Source: Alcaligenaceae bacterium SAGV5 (GTDB lineage Bacteria; Pseudomonadota; Gammaproteobacteria; Burkholderiales; Burkholderiaceae_B). Taken from it: a stretch of DNA of 64,000 nt. The stretch lies in the NCBI GenBank assembly GCA_009360345.1, contig SPDP01000005.1:124001-188000 (forward strand). The letters run 5' to 3'. The notes beneath the pieces are model-generated. The model ran no database searches. It saw only the letters and a list, made by a program, of their open reading frames with translations, and was not told where the DNA came from. Positions 8,054 to 17,077 of the stretch are shown here, one piece after another; position 1 is the first letter of the stretch, and each line of letters starts with the position of its first letter. Position numbers and translations under genes: made by a program.

Positions 8054-9886
8054 ATGTCCGAGGCGTCTCGTCCCTCCCCCTCCTTCATCATGTCTCATTC
8101 CGCTCCCTCTTCCCGGCTCGGCGATTTCACGACCGACCGCCGAGTCCTGCTGCTCATGGCCCTGGCCACGGTCATCGGCCTGTGCAGCGTCGGCGCCGCC
8201 TGGCTGCTGCTGCGGCTGATCACGCTCTGCACCAACCTCGCCTACCATGGCCGCCTGTCGCTCGAAGACCTCCCCATCGCCGGCGCGCCGCTGGGCTGGA
8301 CCTCGGTGTTCGTGCCCGTGGCGGGCTGTCTCATCATCGGTTTCATGGCGCGCTATGGATCGGAGAAAATCCGCGGCCACGGCATCCCCGAAGCCATGGA
8401 GGCCATCCTGATCGGCCGCAGCCGCATCCAGCCCAAGGTAGCGGTGCTCAAGCCGCTGTCGTCGGCGGTATCGATCGGCACCGGCGGTCCGTTCGGCGCC
8501 GAAGGGCCCATCATCATGACGGGCGGCGCCATCGGCTCGCTGCTGGCGCAGATGGTCCACATGAGTTCGGCCGAGCGCAAGACGCTGCTGGTGGCCGGCG
8601 CCGCGGCGGGCATGACGGCCATCTTCGGCACGCCCGTGGCGGCGCTGCTGCTGGCGGTGGAACTGCTGCTGTTCGAATGGAAGCCCCGCAGCTTCCTGCC
8701 GGTGGCCGTGGCCGCCGTCGTGGCCGCCGCCATCCGTCCGCTGTTGATGGGCGCCGCGCCGCTGTTCCCTTACGTCGGCTCGGTCGATGTCTCGGCCGCC
8801 CACGTGCTGGCCTTCGCCGCGCTCGGCATCGCCGCGGGCCTGGGGTCGGGCGTGCTGACGGCGCTGGTCTACGCCGCCGAGGACGGCTTCGCCAGACTCC
8901 CCCTCCACTGGATGTGGTGGCCCGCCCTGGGCGGTCTCGTCATCGGGCTGGGCGGCCTGATCGAACCCGCCGCGCTGGGCGTGGGCTATGACAACATCCG
9001 GCACCTGCTGGCCGGCGACCTGGCGCTGCACGCGGTGCTGCTCCTGCTGGCGGTCAAGGTCGTCATCTGGGCCGTGGCCCTGGGCTCGGGCACCTCGGGC
9101 GGCGTGCTGGCCCCGCTGTTGATCTTCGGCGGCGCGCTGGGTGCCCTGGCAGCGCCCTTCATGCCGGAGGCGGCGCCCGGCTTCTGGGCCCTGCTGGGCA
9201 TGGCGGCGATGATGGGCGGCACCATGCGCGCGCCGCTCACCGCCACGCTGTTCGCCGTGGAGCTGACCGGCAACTTCGGCGTGATGGTGCCCGTGCTGAC
9301 CGCCTGCGCGTTTGCCTACGGCGTGACGGTGCTGCTGCTCAAGCGCTCCATCCTGACCGAAAAGATCGCCCGCCGCGGCCATCACGTGACGCGCGAATAC
9401 CACGTGGATCCATTCGATCTCGTGCGGGTGGCCGACCTGATGACGCGGCAGGTGGAGACGCTGCCGTCGTCGATGACGGTGGGCCAGGCCATGGAGCACT
9501 TCACGACGCTGGAACGCCGCCATACCAGCTACCCCGTGGTCGATGCCCAAGGCGTGGTCGTGGGCGAGGTCACCCGCGCCGACAGCCTGGCGTGGACCGT
9601 CGAACAGGAAGACCGCCACCAGGCCGTGGGGGAACTGCTGGCCGGCCGGGAACTTCTGGTCGGTTATCCGGACGAACTCGCCAGCCAGTTGGCCGACCGC
9701 ATGGCGCTGGCGGGCGTGGGACGCGTTCCCATCGTCGACCGCGCCGGCGGAAAGCTGGCGGGGCTCGTGGGCCGCAAGGATCTGATGCGGCTGCGGGCGC
9801 TGCGCCTGGCCGAAGAGCGCGACCGCATGGCCTATTTCCGATGGAATACGAACGCTGGTCGCCAACCCACTCACGACATCCGATAA
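8054..9886 (+). CDS. ClC-family chloride channel/transporter with C-terminal CBS pair
   Basis: 610 residues. A multi-pass ClC core carries GHGIPEAMEA (residues 108-117), GTGGPFGAEGPI with the conserved gating glutamate at 150, and GSGTSGGVLAPLLIFGG (about 348-364). Two CBS modules follow (about 455-600: VADLMTRQVETLPSSMTVGQ.. and RVPIVDRAGGKLAGLVGRKD). ClC proteins move chloride or fluoride, or exchange Cl-/H+, across the inner membrane; CBS pairs sense adenosyl ligands. The start could also be the ATG at 8090. Likely controlled by the divergent MarR protein. Confidence 0.9.
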   Translation: MSEASRPSPSFIMSHSAPSSRLGDFTTDRRVLLLMALATVIGLCSVGAAWLLLRLITLCTNLAYHGRLSLEDLPIAGAPLGWTSVFVPVAGCLIIGFMARYGSEKIRGHGIPEAMEAILIGRSRIQPKVAVLKPLSSAVSIGTGGPFGAEGPIIMTGGAIGSLLAQMVHMSSAERKTLLVAGAAAGMTAIFGTPVAALLLAVELLLFEWKPRSFLPVAVAAVVAAAIRPLLMGAAPLFPYVGSVDVSAAHVLAFAALGIAAGLGSGVLTALVYAAEDGFARLPLHWMWWPALGGLVIGLGGLIEPAALGVGYDNIRHLLAGDLALHAVLLLLAVKVVIWAVALGSGTSGGVLAPLLIFGGALGALAAPFMPEAAPGFWALLGMAAMMGGTMRAPLTATLFAVELTGNFGVMVPVLTACAFAYGVTVLLLKRSILTEKIARRGHHVTREYHVDPFDLVRVADLMTRQVETLPSSMTVGQAMEHFTTLERRHTSYPVVDAQGVVVGEVTRADSLAWTVEQEDRHQAVGELLAGRELLVGYPDELASQLADRMALAGVGRVPIVDRAGGKLAGLVGRKDLMRLRALRLAEERDRMAYFRWNTNAGRQPTHDIR

Positions 9887-9889
9887 CAC

Positions 9890-10055
9890 ATGCCCCTATC
9901 GAAGATGGCGGCGGCGCTGGCCTGCGCCCTTTGCACCGCCGCCCACGCCCAGCCCGTTCCCGCATCCGGACGGCACCCACCCCCCCCACGGCGAACGCGA
10001 ATGGCCGGCGCTGCTGCGTATGCTGGACCGCCGCGACACGAGCTATCGCGATTGA
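9890..10055 (+). pseudogene. Small secreted peptide gene, frameshifted at a poly-C tract
   Basis: ATG 9890 starts a clear signal peptide (MPLSKMAAALACALCTAAHA). The frame then runs into a run of eight C at 9980-9987; removing one C would join it to GEREWPALLRMLDRRDTSYRD and a TGA at 10053-10055, giving a 54-residue exported peptide. In the present state the first frame stays open into the next gene. It lies 3 nt after the ClC gene stop. It may be decayed or phase-variable; function unknown. Confidence 0.4.
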
Positions 10056-10072
10056 CGCCAGGAGTCCCTACG

Positions 10073-11008
10073 ATGAAACACCGCATCCTGCAGATCGGCC
10101 CCATCACCGCCCCCGCCGATGAGCGACTGGCGCGCGACTACGACATCGCCCCGCTGTGGAAGCAGCCCGATCGCGCCGCCTTCCTGGCCGAACACGGCCC
10201 CGCATTCGAAGGCATCGCCGTGCACGTGCGCGATGCCTGTGGCGCCGACATCCTGAACGCCGTGCCCCATGCCCGCGTCATCGTCAACTTCGGCGTGGGC
10301 TACGACAAGATCGACGTCGAGACCGCCAGGCGTCTCGGCATGCAGATCAGCAACACGCCGCGCGTCCTGGACGGCTGCGTCGCCGACCTGGCCATGGGCC
10401 TGGCGATCGACGTGGCGCGCGGCATTTCCACGACCGACCGCTTCGTGCGGGCCGGCGGCTGGAAGACCGGCCAGCGTCCGCTGATGACGCGCGTCCACGG
10501 CAAGAACATGGGGCTGCTGGGCTTCGGTGGCATCGGCCAGGCCGTCGCGCGCCGCGCCGCCGGCTTCGACATGGCGGTGCGCTACCACACGCGCCGGCCG
10601 GTCGCGGGCTCCCCGTACGAACACGAACCTTCACTGGTGGAACTGGCCCGATGGGCCGACTTCCTGGTCGTGGCCTGCCCGGGCGGCCCCGCCACCCGCC
10701 ATCTGGTGAACGCCGACGTCATGGCGGCGCTCGGCCCGCGAGGTATCCTGGTCAACATCGCGCGCGGCAGCGTGGTAGACGAGCCGGCGCTGGTCCGGGC
10801 CTTGCAGGAAGGCCGCCTGGGCGGCGCGGGCCTGGACGTGTTCGAACACGAGCCCGACGTGCCCCCGGCCCTGCTGGAGACAGACCAAGTCGTCGCGCTG
10901 TCGCACATCGCCGGCTTCACGCGCGAATCGCGCGCCGACATGGAAGGGCTGGTATGCGACAACCTGGACGCCTACTTCCGCACCGGACAGGTCCTGACCC
11001 CGGTCTGA
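10073..11008 (+). CDS. D-isomer-specific 2-hydroxyacid dehydrogenase
   Basis: 311 residues. The NAD(P)-binding region is MGLLGFGGIGQAVARRAAGF (GxGxxG), with the family's substrate-side NFGVGYDKID and the catalytic Arg (NIARGSVVDE), Glu (FEHEP) and His (LSHIAG) of the D-lactate/hydroxypyruvate reductase family. It probably reduces hydroxypyruvate or glyoxylate, or oxidises the D-hydroxy acid. The downstream neighbour, 22 nt away, is a hydroxypyruvate-isomerase-like protein, which supports a role in glycerate/glyoxylate metabolism. Start ATG 10073 follows CAGGAG. Confidence 0.9.
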   Translation: MKHRILQIGPITAPADERLARDYDIAPLWKQPDRAAFLAEHGPAFEGIAVHVRDACGADILNAVPHARVIVNFGVGYDKIDVETARRLGMQISNTPRVLDGCVADLAMGLAIDVARGISTTDRFVRAGGWKTGQRPLMTRVHGKNMGLLGFGGIGQAVARRAAGFDMAVRYHTRRPVAGSPYEHEPSLVELARWADFLVVACPGGPATRHLVNADVMAALGPRGILVNIARGSVVDEPALVRALQEGRLGGAGLDVFEHEPDVPPALLETDQVVALSHIAGFTRESRADMEGLVCDNLDAYFRTGQVLTPV

Positions 11009-11030
11009 ACGCCCCACGGAGCAACCGACC

Positions 11031-11861
11031 ATGCCGCGCTTCGCCGCCAATCTCTCGATGCTTTATCCCGACCGCCCCTTCCTGGAGCGGTTCGGTTGCG
11101 CGATGCGGGACGGATTCACGGCGGTCGAGTTCTTTTTCCCCTACGACCATCCCGCCGGGGACCTGGCGGCCCGCCTGCGCGACCATGGCCTGCGCCTGGT
11201 GTTCTTCAACGCCACGCCCCGGTCGCACCCGGAGGAACGCGGGATCGCCTGCCTGCCCGGCCGGCGGCGCGAATTCCGCGACAGCTTCCTGCGCGCGCTG
11301 GACTATGCCGCGGCGCTCGATTGCGGCAGCCTGCACGTCATGCCCGGCCGGGTGCCCGCGCAGGCGGATCCCGTGCCGCTGCACGCGACCTATGTAGAGA
11401 ACCTCGCCTGGGCCGCGGACCTGGCCGCACGCCAGGGGCGCACGGTGCTGATCGAGCCGATCAACCCCCGCGACGTGCCCGGCTTCCTCTTGACCCGCCA
11501 GGAGCAGGCCCACGAGATCGTCCGCGAAGTGGGCTCGCCCCACCTGAAGATCCAGATGGATCTCTATCACTGCCAGATCGTGGAAGGCGACCTGGCCGCC
11601 CGGCTGCGCCGCTACCTGCCCACCGGGCATATCGGCCACGTGCAGATCGCGGGCGTGCCGGACCGCCACGAGCCGGATACCGGCGAGATCAACTATCCCT
11701 ATCTGTTCGGCCTGATGGACGAACTGGGCTACGACGGCTGGATCGGCTGCGAATACCATCCCCGGCTGGGCGAACGGCCGGGCGGCACCTCGGCCGGGCT
11801 GGAATGGCTGCGCCGGGCGCGCGCCGCTACATGCGCAGGCCCAGCACCAGTTCGCGGATGA
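11031..11861 (+). CDS. Hydroxypyruvate isomerase-like TIM-barrel protein
   Basis: 276 residues of the xylose-isomerase-like TIM barrel (AP_endonuc_2) fold. Begins MPRFAANLSMLYPDRPFLER, with metal-ligand glutamates in LIEPINPRDVPGF and IGCEYHPR, and QMDLYHCQ and GHVQIAGVPDRHEPD, all as in Hyi/OtnI proteins. Expected reaction: interconversion of hydroxypyruvate and tartronate semialdehyde, or a related 2-keto sugar acid step, with the upstream dehydrogenase. The 3' end overlaps the convergent LysR gene by 35 bp. Confidence 0.85.
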   Translation: MPRFAANLSMLYPDRPFLERFGCAMRDGFTAVEFFFPYDHPAGDLAARLRDHGLRLVFFNATPRSHPEERGIACLPGRRREFRDSFLRALDYAAALDCGSLHVMPGRVPAQADPVPLHATYVENLAWAADLAARQGRTVLIEPINPRDVPGFLLTRQEQAHEIVREVGSPHLKIQMDLYHCQIVEGDLAARLRRYLPTGHIGHVQIAGVPDRHEPDTGEINYPYLFGLMDELGYDGWIGCEYHPRLGERPGGTSAGLEWLRRARAATCAGPAPVRG

Positions 11862-12717
11862 TGTCCTGCATGGCCTGCTGCGTGCGCGTGGCGGGCCGCT
11901 GCGCGCTGACCGCCAGCGCCAGCTTGCTGCGCAGGCGCGGCTTGACGATGGGTACCGCGCGGAACACTTCCTCGCGGCCGGACGTGCGCACGGCGTTGAC
12001 CGACAGCACCGCGGCGCCCACGCCTTCGGCCACCAGGTCGAGCATGGCCGCCACCCCGTCTATCTCCATGGCTATGCGCGGATGCAGCCCGATGTTGGCC
12101 AGTTCGGCCTCGACCAGCATGCGTATGGTGTTGGGCCGGGTCGGAATCACCAGGGGCTGGTCGGCCAGTTCGCGCACGCTGATCGACTGGCGCGCCCGCC
12201 CCTCGCGGCGGGTAACCAGGTAGAAGTCTTCCTCCAGCAGCACGACGCTGTCGATGTCTGGCGACGGCGCCGGGTTGTACAGTAGCGCGACGTCCAGCCG
12301 GCCGCTTTGCAGGGATTCCTGCAGGCCGGTCGAAAGCCCTTCGGAAATGGACAGCGCCGCCTCCGGCAACTGCGCCCGTACGGCACGCGTCAACGGCACC
12401 GTCAGCATCTTGGCGAAACGCGGCGGCAGGCCGATCGCCACCCGGCCGGCCAGGGCGCCCCGCAACCGCCCCAGTTCCTCGCGGGTACGCGCGACCTGGT
12501 GCAGGATGCCTCGCCCGTGTTCAAGCAGCATCTTCCCCGCTTCGGTGGGCACTACCCCGCGCCCGGTCCGCCGGAGCAGGCTTTGCCCAAGCTCGATTTC
12601 GAGCTGGCGCACTTGCCGGCTGAGCGCGGGCTGGGCGATATCGAGCGCGATGGAGGCCCGCGTGAAACCGCCCAGGTCGGCCACACTCACGAAATATTCG
12701 AGTTGCTTGAGGTCCAC
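11827..12717 (-). CDS. LysR-family transcriptional regulator
   Basis: 296 residues from GTG 12717 (VDLKQLEYFVSVADLGGFTR..). HTH is IAQPALSRQVRQLEIELGQSLL; the C-terminal effector domain is complete. The frame is open far upstream, but homology begins at this GTG and the usual LysR length fits. Its 3' end overlaps the hydroxypyruvate-isomerase-like gene head-on. The branch (LKQLEYFVSV, IAQPALSRQVRQLE) resembles CbbR/nitrogen-assimilation-control-like regulators. Targets unknown. Confidence 0.88.
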   Translation of the reverse strand: MDLKQLEYFVSVADLGGFTRASIALDIAQPALSRQVRQLEIELGQSLLRRTGRGVVPTEAGKMLLEHGRGILHQVARTREELGRLRGALAGRVAIGLPPRFAKMLTVPLTRAVRAQLPEAALSISEGLSTGLQESLQSGRLDVALLYNPAPSPDIDSVVLLEEDFYLVTRREGRARQSISVRELADQPLVIPTRPNTIRMLVEAELANIGLHPRIAMEIDGVAAMLDLVAEGVGAAVLSVNAVRTSGREEVFRAVPIVKPRLRSKLALAVSAQRPATRTQQAMQDIIRELVLGLRM

Positions 12718-12739
12718 GGCGGTAGGCGGGCGCCAGCCG

Positions 12740-13393
12740 CTAGGCCGCGTCCGCCGGCTCTTCCCAGGCGTCCTGGTCCGCGCCGTCCAGATGGGCCACG
12801 TCGCCCCAGCCCTCCACCCGCCAGCCCGAGTCCTCGACCAGCAGGCGATTGATGCTGACGTTGTGCAGCGTGTGCCGGCGTTCGGCCCGCAGCGACAGCC
12901 CTTCGGCATGGCGATAGGCGGTGTCCAGCACGCCACTGTGCGTGAACACCAGCACGCGTTCTCCGACGTGGGCGGCGGCGATGCGGCCCAGCGTGTCCAC
13001 CACCCGCAGATGGAACTGGCGCAGCGACTCGCCGCCATCGAGTTCGTAGTCCGGATGCCGTTCGCGCACCGCCACCGCGGCCTGAGGATGGCGCTCGGCC
13101 AGTTCGTCGAAGCTGAGCCCTTCGAATACACCGTACTTGCGTTCGCGCAGGCCGGCATCGAGCCGCACGTCCAGCCCCAGCCGGCCGGCCGTGGGCCGGG
13201 CGGTATCGTGGGCCCGCGCCAGGTCGCTGCTGTAGACGGCGCGCACGCGGTCGCGCGCGGGCCGGAAGCGGGCGGCGACCTGCTCGGCCTGGGCCCGGCC
13301 GAGCGCGTTCAGGCCGATATCCAGCGTCCCCTGCACCCGGCGCAAGCGGTTCCATTCGGTTTCGCCGTGGCGGATCAACCAGAGCTCAGTCAT
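12740..13393 (-). CDS. Histidine phosphatase family protein (phosphoglycerate-mutase-like)
   Basis: 217 residues. Starts MTELWLIRHGETEWNRLRRV, the RHG motif of the branch-1 histidine phosphatases (His9 phospho-acceptor), with AVYSSDLARAHDTARP and GVFEGLSFDELAERHP, and the second catalytic His in VLVFTHSGVLD. It hydrolyses a phosphomonoester in the cytoplasm; alternatives include alpha-ribazole phosphatase-like or sugar-phosphate substrates. Translation is coupled to the PEBP gene, whose stop overlaps its ATG. Confidence 0.88.
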   Translation of the reverse strand: MTELWLIRHGETEWNRLRRVQGTLDIGLNALGRAQAEQVAARFRPARDRVRAVYSSDLARAHDTARPTAGRLGLDVRLDAGLRERKYGVFEGLSFDELAERHPQAAVAVRERHPDYELDGGESLRQFHLRVVDTLGRIAAAHVGERVLVFTHSGVLDTAYRHAEGLSLRAERRHTLHNVSINRLLVEDSGWRVEGWGDVAHLDGADQDAWEEPADAA

Positions 13394-14036
13394 TGGGCGC
13401 GATCCGCCGCGGCGCCAGGGCCGGATTCAGGGTATAGGTACCCGTGATGGCCGCCTGCCCCAGCACGTGCTTGTCGATCGCGCGACGCACGTCGCCCCCC
13501 GTGAACTTGCCGTCGACCTCGGCCCTGGGCACATCCAGCGCATACACGGTGAACACGTAGTGGTGGACGATGGAATCGTTCCACGGCGGGCACGGGCCAT
13601 CGTAGCCGTAGTAGTCGCCGCTCATGTCATGGTCGGCCGCGAACCACCCGGTGTAGTCGTTGACGCCCTGGCGGGTGTCGCCGGGCGCCATCGGACCGGC
13701 CTTGCCGCGCGGCGTCACGCCGTTGCAGAACTCGCCTTCCTCGATCTCGGTCTTGGCGGCGGGCACGTCCACCAGCACCCAATGGAAAAAGTCCACGCGC
13801 GGCAGGCTGGCCGGCACCTGCTTGCCGGCCTGGTTGACGTCATCGCCCTTACTGGGCACATCGTAGTCATGGCAGGTGATCGCGAACGATTGCGTGCCCG
13901 CGGGTACGTCGCCCCAGGCCAGGTGGGGATTGACGTTGTCGGACAGCGTCACCTGGGTCTTGGGGTCGATCTTGCCGAAGGCATAACGCATGGGGATGGG
14001 TTCGCCATCCATGAAGGAATTGCTCCAGAGCTTCAT
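13386..14036 (-). CDS. YbhB/YbcL-family (PEBP, Raf-kinase-inhibitor-like) protein
   Basis: 216 residues. Diagnostic motifs are NVNPHLAWGDVPAGTQSFAI, CHDYDVPSK, FFHWVLVDVPA, and GYDGPCPPWNDSIVHHYVFTVYALD, which form the phosphatidylethanolamine-binding fold. No signal peptide is seen, so it should be cytoplasmic. Bacterial members have no settled role. The stop overlaps the start of the phosphatase gene by 8 nt. Confidence 0.88.
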   Translation of the reverse strand: MKLWSNSFMDGEPIPMRYAFGKIDPKTQVTLSDNVNPHLAWGDVPAGTQSFAITCHDYDVPSKGDDVNQAGKQVPASLPRVDFFHWVLVDVPAAKTEIEEGEFCNGVTPRGKAGPMAPGDTRQGVNDYTGWFAADHDMSGDYYGYDGPCPPWNDSIVHHYVFTVYALDVPRAEVDGKFTGGDVRRAIDKHVLGQAAITGTYTLNPALAPRRIAPND

Positions 14037-14074
14037 CGCGATACTCCTAAAAATCGTCTACCCGGCCTGCCCCT

Positions 14075-15352
14075 TCATCGTACCGTGACGCGGGCGAACT
14101 TTCGTTTACCAACTTGTATGACGTAGGTGCCCGCATCCAGCTTCAGGCCCTTGTCCTCGACCTTGGCCGAATCGATGCGCACGCCCCCCTGCCCGATGTT
14201 GCGCTGCGCCTCGGAGGCCGAGGCGCACAGCCCCGCTTCGCGCAGCACCTGCAGGATGCCCAGGGGCGCCCCCGCGAGCGCAACCTCGGGCATCTGGTCG
14301 GGGATGGCCTTTTGCTTGAAACGGGCCTCGAAGTCGGCCAGGGCCTGTTCGGCCGCGGCGGCGGAATGAAAACGCGTAACGATTTCCTGGGCCAGCAGCA
14401 CCTTGATATCGCGCGGGTTGCGGCCGGCCTCGGCCTCGCGCCTCAGGCCGGCGATCTCCTCCAGCGACCGGAACGACAGCAGCTCGTAGTAGCGCCACAT
14501 CAGCGTGTCGGAGATCGACATGAGCTTGCCGAACATCGACTCGGGCGTCTCGGAGATACCGATGTAGTTGTTCTTGGACTTGGACATCTTCTCGACGCCG
14601 TCCGTCCCTTCAAGAAGCGGCATGGTCAGGATGCACTGGGGCTCCTGGCCATATTCCTTCTGCAGCTCGCGTCCCACCAGCAAGTTGAATTTCTGGTCGG
14701 TGCCGCCCAGCTCCAGATCCGATTTCAGCGCCACCGAGTCGTAGCCCTGCATCAGGGGGTACAGGAACTCGTGGACCGAGATGGGCACGCCGCCCTTGAA
14801 GCGCTTGGTGAAGTCCTCGCGCTCCAGCATGCGGGCCACGGTGTAGCGCGAGGCCAGCTGGATCATGCCGCGCGCGCCCAGCGGGTCGCACCATTCCGAG
14901 TTGTAGCGGACTTCGGTGCGGGCGGGGTCGAGCACCAGGCTGGCCTGGGCGTAGTAGGTCTTGGCGTTGGCCTCGATCTGCTCGCGCGTCAGCGGCGGGC
15001 GGGTGGCGTTGCGGCCGCTGGGGTCGCCGATCATCGACGTGAAGTCGCCGATCAGGAAAATGACCGTGTGGCCGAGCTCCTGCAACTGGCGCATCTTGTT
15101 CAGGACGACCGTGTGGCCCAGGTGGATGTCGGGCGCGGTGGGATCCAGGCCGAGCTTGATGCGCAGCGGCACGCCCGTGGCCCGGCTGCGGGCCAGCTTG
15201 CGCGCGAACTCCGCCTCGACCAGCAGTTCGTCGCAGCCGCGCCGGACGATCGCCAGGTCCCGTTCGACCTCCGGTGTAACCGGATATGTCGCCGCCGCCC
15301 CGGGCGTGCCAGAGGGAAGAGATACGGACGAGTCGGGTTTCGTTTCGGTCAT
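14075..15352 (-). CDS. tyrS: Tyrosyl-tRNA synthetase
   Basis: 425 residues from ATG 15352. The class I signature HLGH is at residues 77-80 (DPTAPDIHLGH) and KMSKS at about 256-260 (VEKMSKSKNNYIG); a C-terminal S4 RNA-binding domain ends at GTYVIQVGKRKFARV. This is the longer TyrZ-like subgroup common in proteobacteria. It charges tRNA-Tyr in the cytoplasm. The open frame extends to 15532 but lacks homology, and the Met at 15352 fits the usual length. Divergent from the M23 peptidase gene. Confidence 0.97.
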   Translation of the reverse strand: MTETKPDSSVSLPSGTPGAAATYPVTPEVERDLAIVRRGCDELLVEAEFARKLARSRATGVPLRIKLGLDPTAPDIHLGHTVVLNKMRQLQELGHTVIFLIGDFTSMIGDPSGRNATRPPLTREQIEANAKTYYAQASLVLDPARTEVRYNSEWCDPLGARGMIQLASRYTVARMLEREDFTKRFKGGVPISVHEFLYPLMQGYDSVALKSDLELGGTDQKFNLLVGRELQKEYGQEPQCILTMPLLEGTDGVEKMSKSKNNYIGISETPESMFGKLMSISDTLMWRYYELLSFRSLEEIAGLRREAEAGRNPRDIKVLLAQEIVTRFHSAAAAEQALADFEARFKQKAIPDQMPEVALAGAPLGILQVLREAGLCASASEAQRNIGQGGVRIDSAKVEDKGLKLDAGTYVIQVGKRKFARVTVR

Positions 15353-15396
15353 GGCGCGAACTGCTCTGGAAAGTGTGTCAAGTGTAAACAATCGTA

Positions 15397-15426
15397 TTGG
15401 CAGGCCCTGGGGAGTTTCTATATACT
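15397..15426 (+). promoter_or_regulatory. Candidate sigma-70 promoter for the M23 peptidase gene
   Basis: TTGGCA at 15397-15402 and TATACT at 15421-15426, 18 nt apart, in the tyrS/peptidase divergent region. This leaves a leader of about 185 nt before the ATG at 15616, in which nothing else clear is seen. Confidence 0.4.
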
Positions 15427-15615
15427 CGGCCCGTTTCGGTGATATCCCGTTGTTACAAATATGAAGGCGCGGGTTCGGTTCATGAATCGAGCCCAGCGAC
15501 GCTATTTGTGCATCGCAACGAAGTTGCGTCAATACAACGGAACCCGAGACACGCCGCGTTCCGGACCCGCACTCCGGAGCAATTCTAGCCCAACCGACCC
15601 CAGGGGCCAGGCCGC

Positions 15616-17067
15616 ATGAATCGTCAGTTTTCCGGCATCGCCGGCGCGATGCTCAAGCGCATCGCCGCAGCGGTGCGACAAACCCTCTCCCGCATCACCT
15701 CCCACCCCGCCACCCTCACCATCACCTCGTCGCCGCTGAAACGCCGCATCGTCGTCGGCACCGGCGCCGCCGGCCTGTTCGTCACCGCCGCCGCCATCGG
15801 CGTCGCGCCGCTGGCGCCGGACGCCTCCACCCTGCCCACGACCCGCATCATCGAGTCCCTGGCCCTGCCGGACCTGTCCGAACAGGTCGCGCAGCAGGAA
15901 GCCAGGGCGCCGGACTTCATCCGCGAGGAACGCGTCCAGCGCGGCGACTCGGTCGCCACGCTGCTGAACCGCCTGGGCGTGGACGACCCCGAGCTCGAAC
16001 GCTTCATCCGCACCTCGCCCGAGGCCCGCAGCTTCTACCAGCTCTATCCCGGCCGCGTGGTCCAGGCGTCCACCGACGCGCTGGGCGAGGTCCGCTGGCT
16101 GCGCTACATCCACACGCCGGGCGCCGAATCCGGGGACAAGGTCGTCTCGCGCATGCTGCAGATCGAACGCTCGGCGCAGGGCCTGTCGGCCCGCGACGTG
16201 CAACTCGACACCGAACGCGAGACCCGCATCGCCCACGGCGAGATCTACAGCTCGCTGTTCGGCGCCACCGACGCCGCCGACATCCCCGACAGCGTCGCCA
16301 CCCAGATCGCCGAGATCCTGTCGGGCGACATCGACTTCCACCGCGACCTGCGCCGCGGCGACCACTTCAATGTGGTCTATGAAACCTATACGCACCAGGG
16401 CAACTACGTGCGGGCCGGCAAGGTCATCGCGCTCGAATTCGTCAACAAGGGCACGCCCCACCAGGCCATCTGGTTCGACCAGCAGCCCGGCGTCAGCGGC
16501 GGCTACTACTCCTTCGACGGCAAGAGCCTGCGCAAGGCCTTCCTGCGCACGCCCATGGAGTTCACCCGTGTCACATCGGGTTTCTCCCGCCGCTTCCACC
16601 CGATCCTGAAGACCTGGCGCGAGCACAAGGGCGTGGACTACGGCGCGCCCACCGGCACGCCCATCCGCAGCACCGCCGACGGCACCATCGACTTCATCGG
16701 CAAGCAGAACGGCTACGGCAACGTGGTCGTCGTCCGCCACCACGGCCAGTACTCCACGCTGTACGCCCACATGAGCGCATTCGCGCCGGGCCTGTCCAAG
16801 GGCTCCCGGGTCGGCCAGGGCCAGTTCATCGGCCGCGTCGGCTCCACCGGCTGGGCCACCGGCCCGCACCTGCACTACGAGTTCCGCATCGCCGGCAAGC
16901 CGGTCGATCCGCTCACGGTCGCCCTGCCCCAGGCCCCCGAACTCACTGCCCGCGGCCTGGCCCTGTTCAACCAGCAGACCGATCCCCTGCGCCACCAGAT
17001 GTCGCTGCTCGCCCAGTTGAAGGACTACAGCATGCCGGCGGGCGACACGTCGCTGGCCAGCCAGTAA
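15616..17067 (+). CDS. M23-family peptidoglycan DD-metallopeptidase (LytM domain)
   Basis: 483 residues. One membrane segment (about 45-67, IVVGTGAAGLFVTAAAIGVA) anchors a long periplasmic part with an OapA/LysM-like region (ERVQRGDSVATLLNRLGVDD) and the catalytic M23 domain. Zinc ligands are visible: His337 and Asp341 (HKGVDYGAP) and His418/His420 (HLHYEF). It should cut peptide cross-links in peptidoglycan during growth or division. The neighbour anmK recycles cell-wall sugars. An ATG at 15649 is a possible alternative start. Confidence 0.92.
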   Translation: MNRQFSGIAGAMLKRIAAAVRQTLSRITSHPATLTITSSPLKRRIVVGTGAAGLFVTAAAIGVAPLAPDASTLPTTRIIESLALPDLSEQVAQQEARAPDFIREERVQRGDSVATLLNRLGVDDPELERFIRTSPEARSFYQLYPGRVVQASTDALGEVRWLRYIHTPGAESGDKVVSRMLQIERSAQGLSARDVQLDTERETRIAHGEIYSSLFGATDAADIPDSVATQIAEILSGDIDFHRDLRRGDHFNVVYETYTHQGNYVRAGKVIALEFVNKGTPHQAIWFDQQPGVSGGYYSFDGKSLRKAFLRTPMEFTRVTSGFSRRFHPILKTWREHKGVDYGAPTGTPIRSTADGTIDFIGKQNGYGNVVVVRHHGQYSTLYAHMSAFAPGLSKGSRVGQGQFIGRVGSTGWATGPHLHYEFRIAGKPVDPLTVALPQAPELTARGLALFNQQTDPLRHQMSLLAQLKDYSMPAGDTSLASQ

Positions 17068-17077
17068 GGCGCCCGCC

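Noticed and set aside
7466..9889. 807-codon minus-strand frame covering the ClC and MarR genes
   Set aside because: His/Gln/Arg/Gly-rich shadow with no motif; it runs through two well-supported genes on other frames.
11827..13158. 443-codon frame that would fuse an N-terminal extension to the LysR protein
   Set aside because: The extra 147 codons are an out-of-frame reading of the phosphatase gene; a GTG at 12717 begins the LysR homology.
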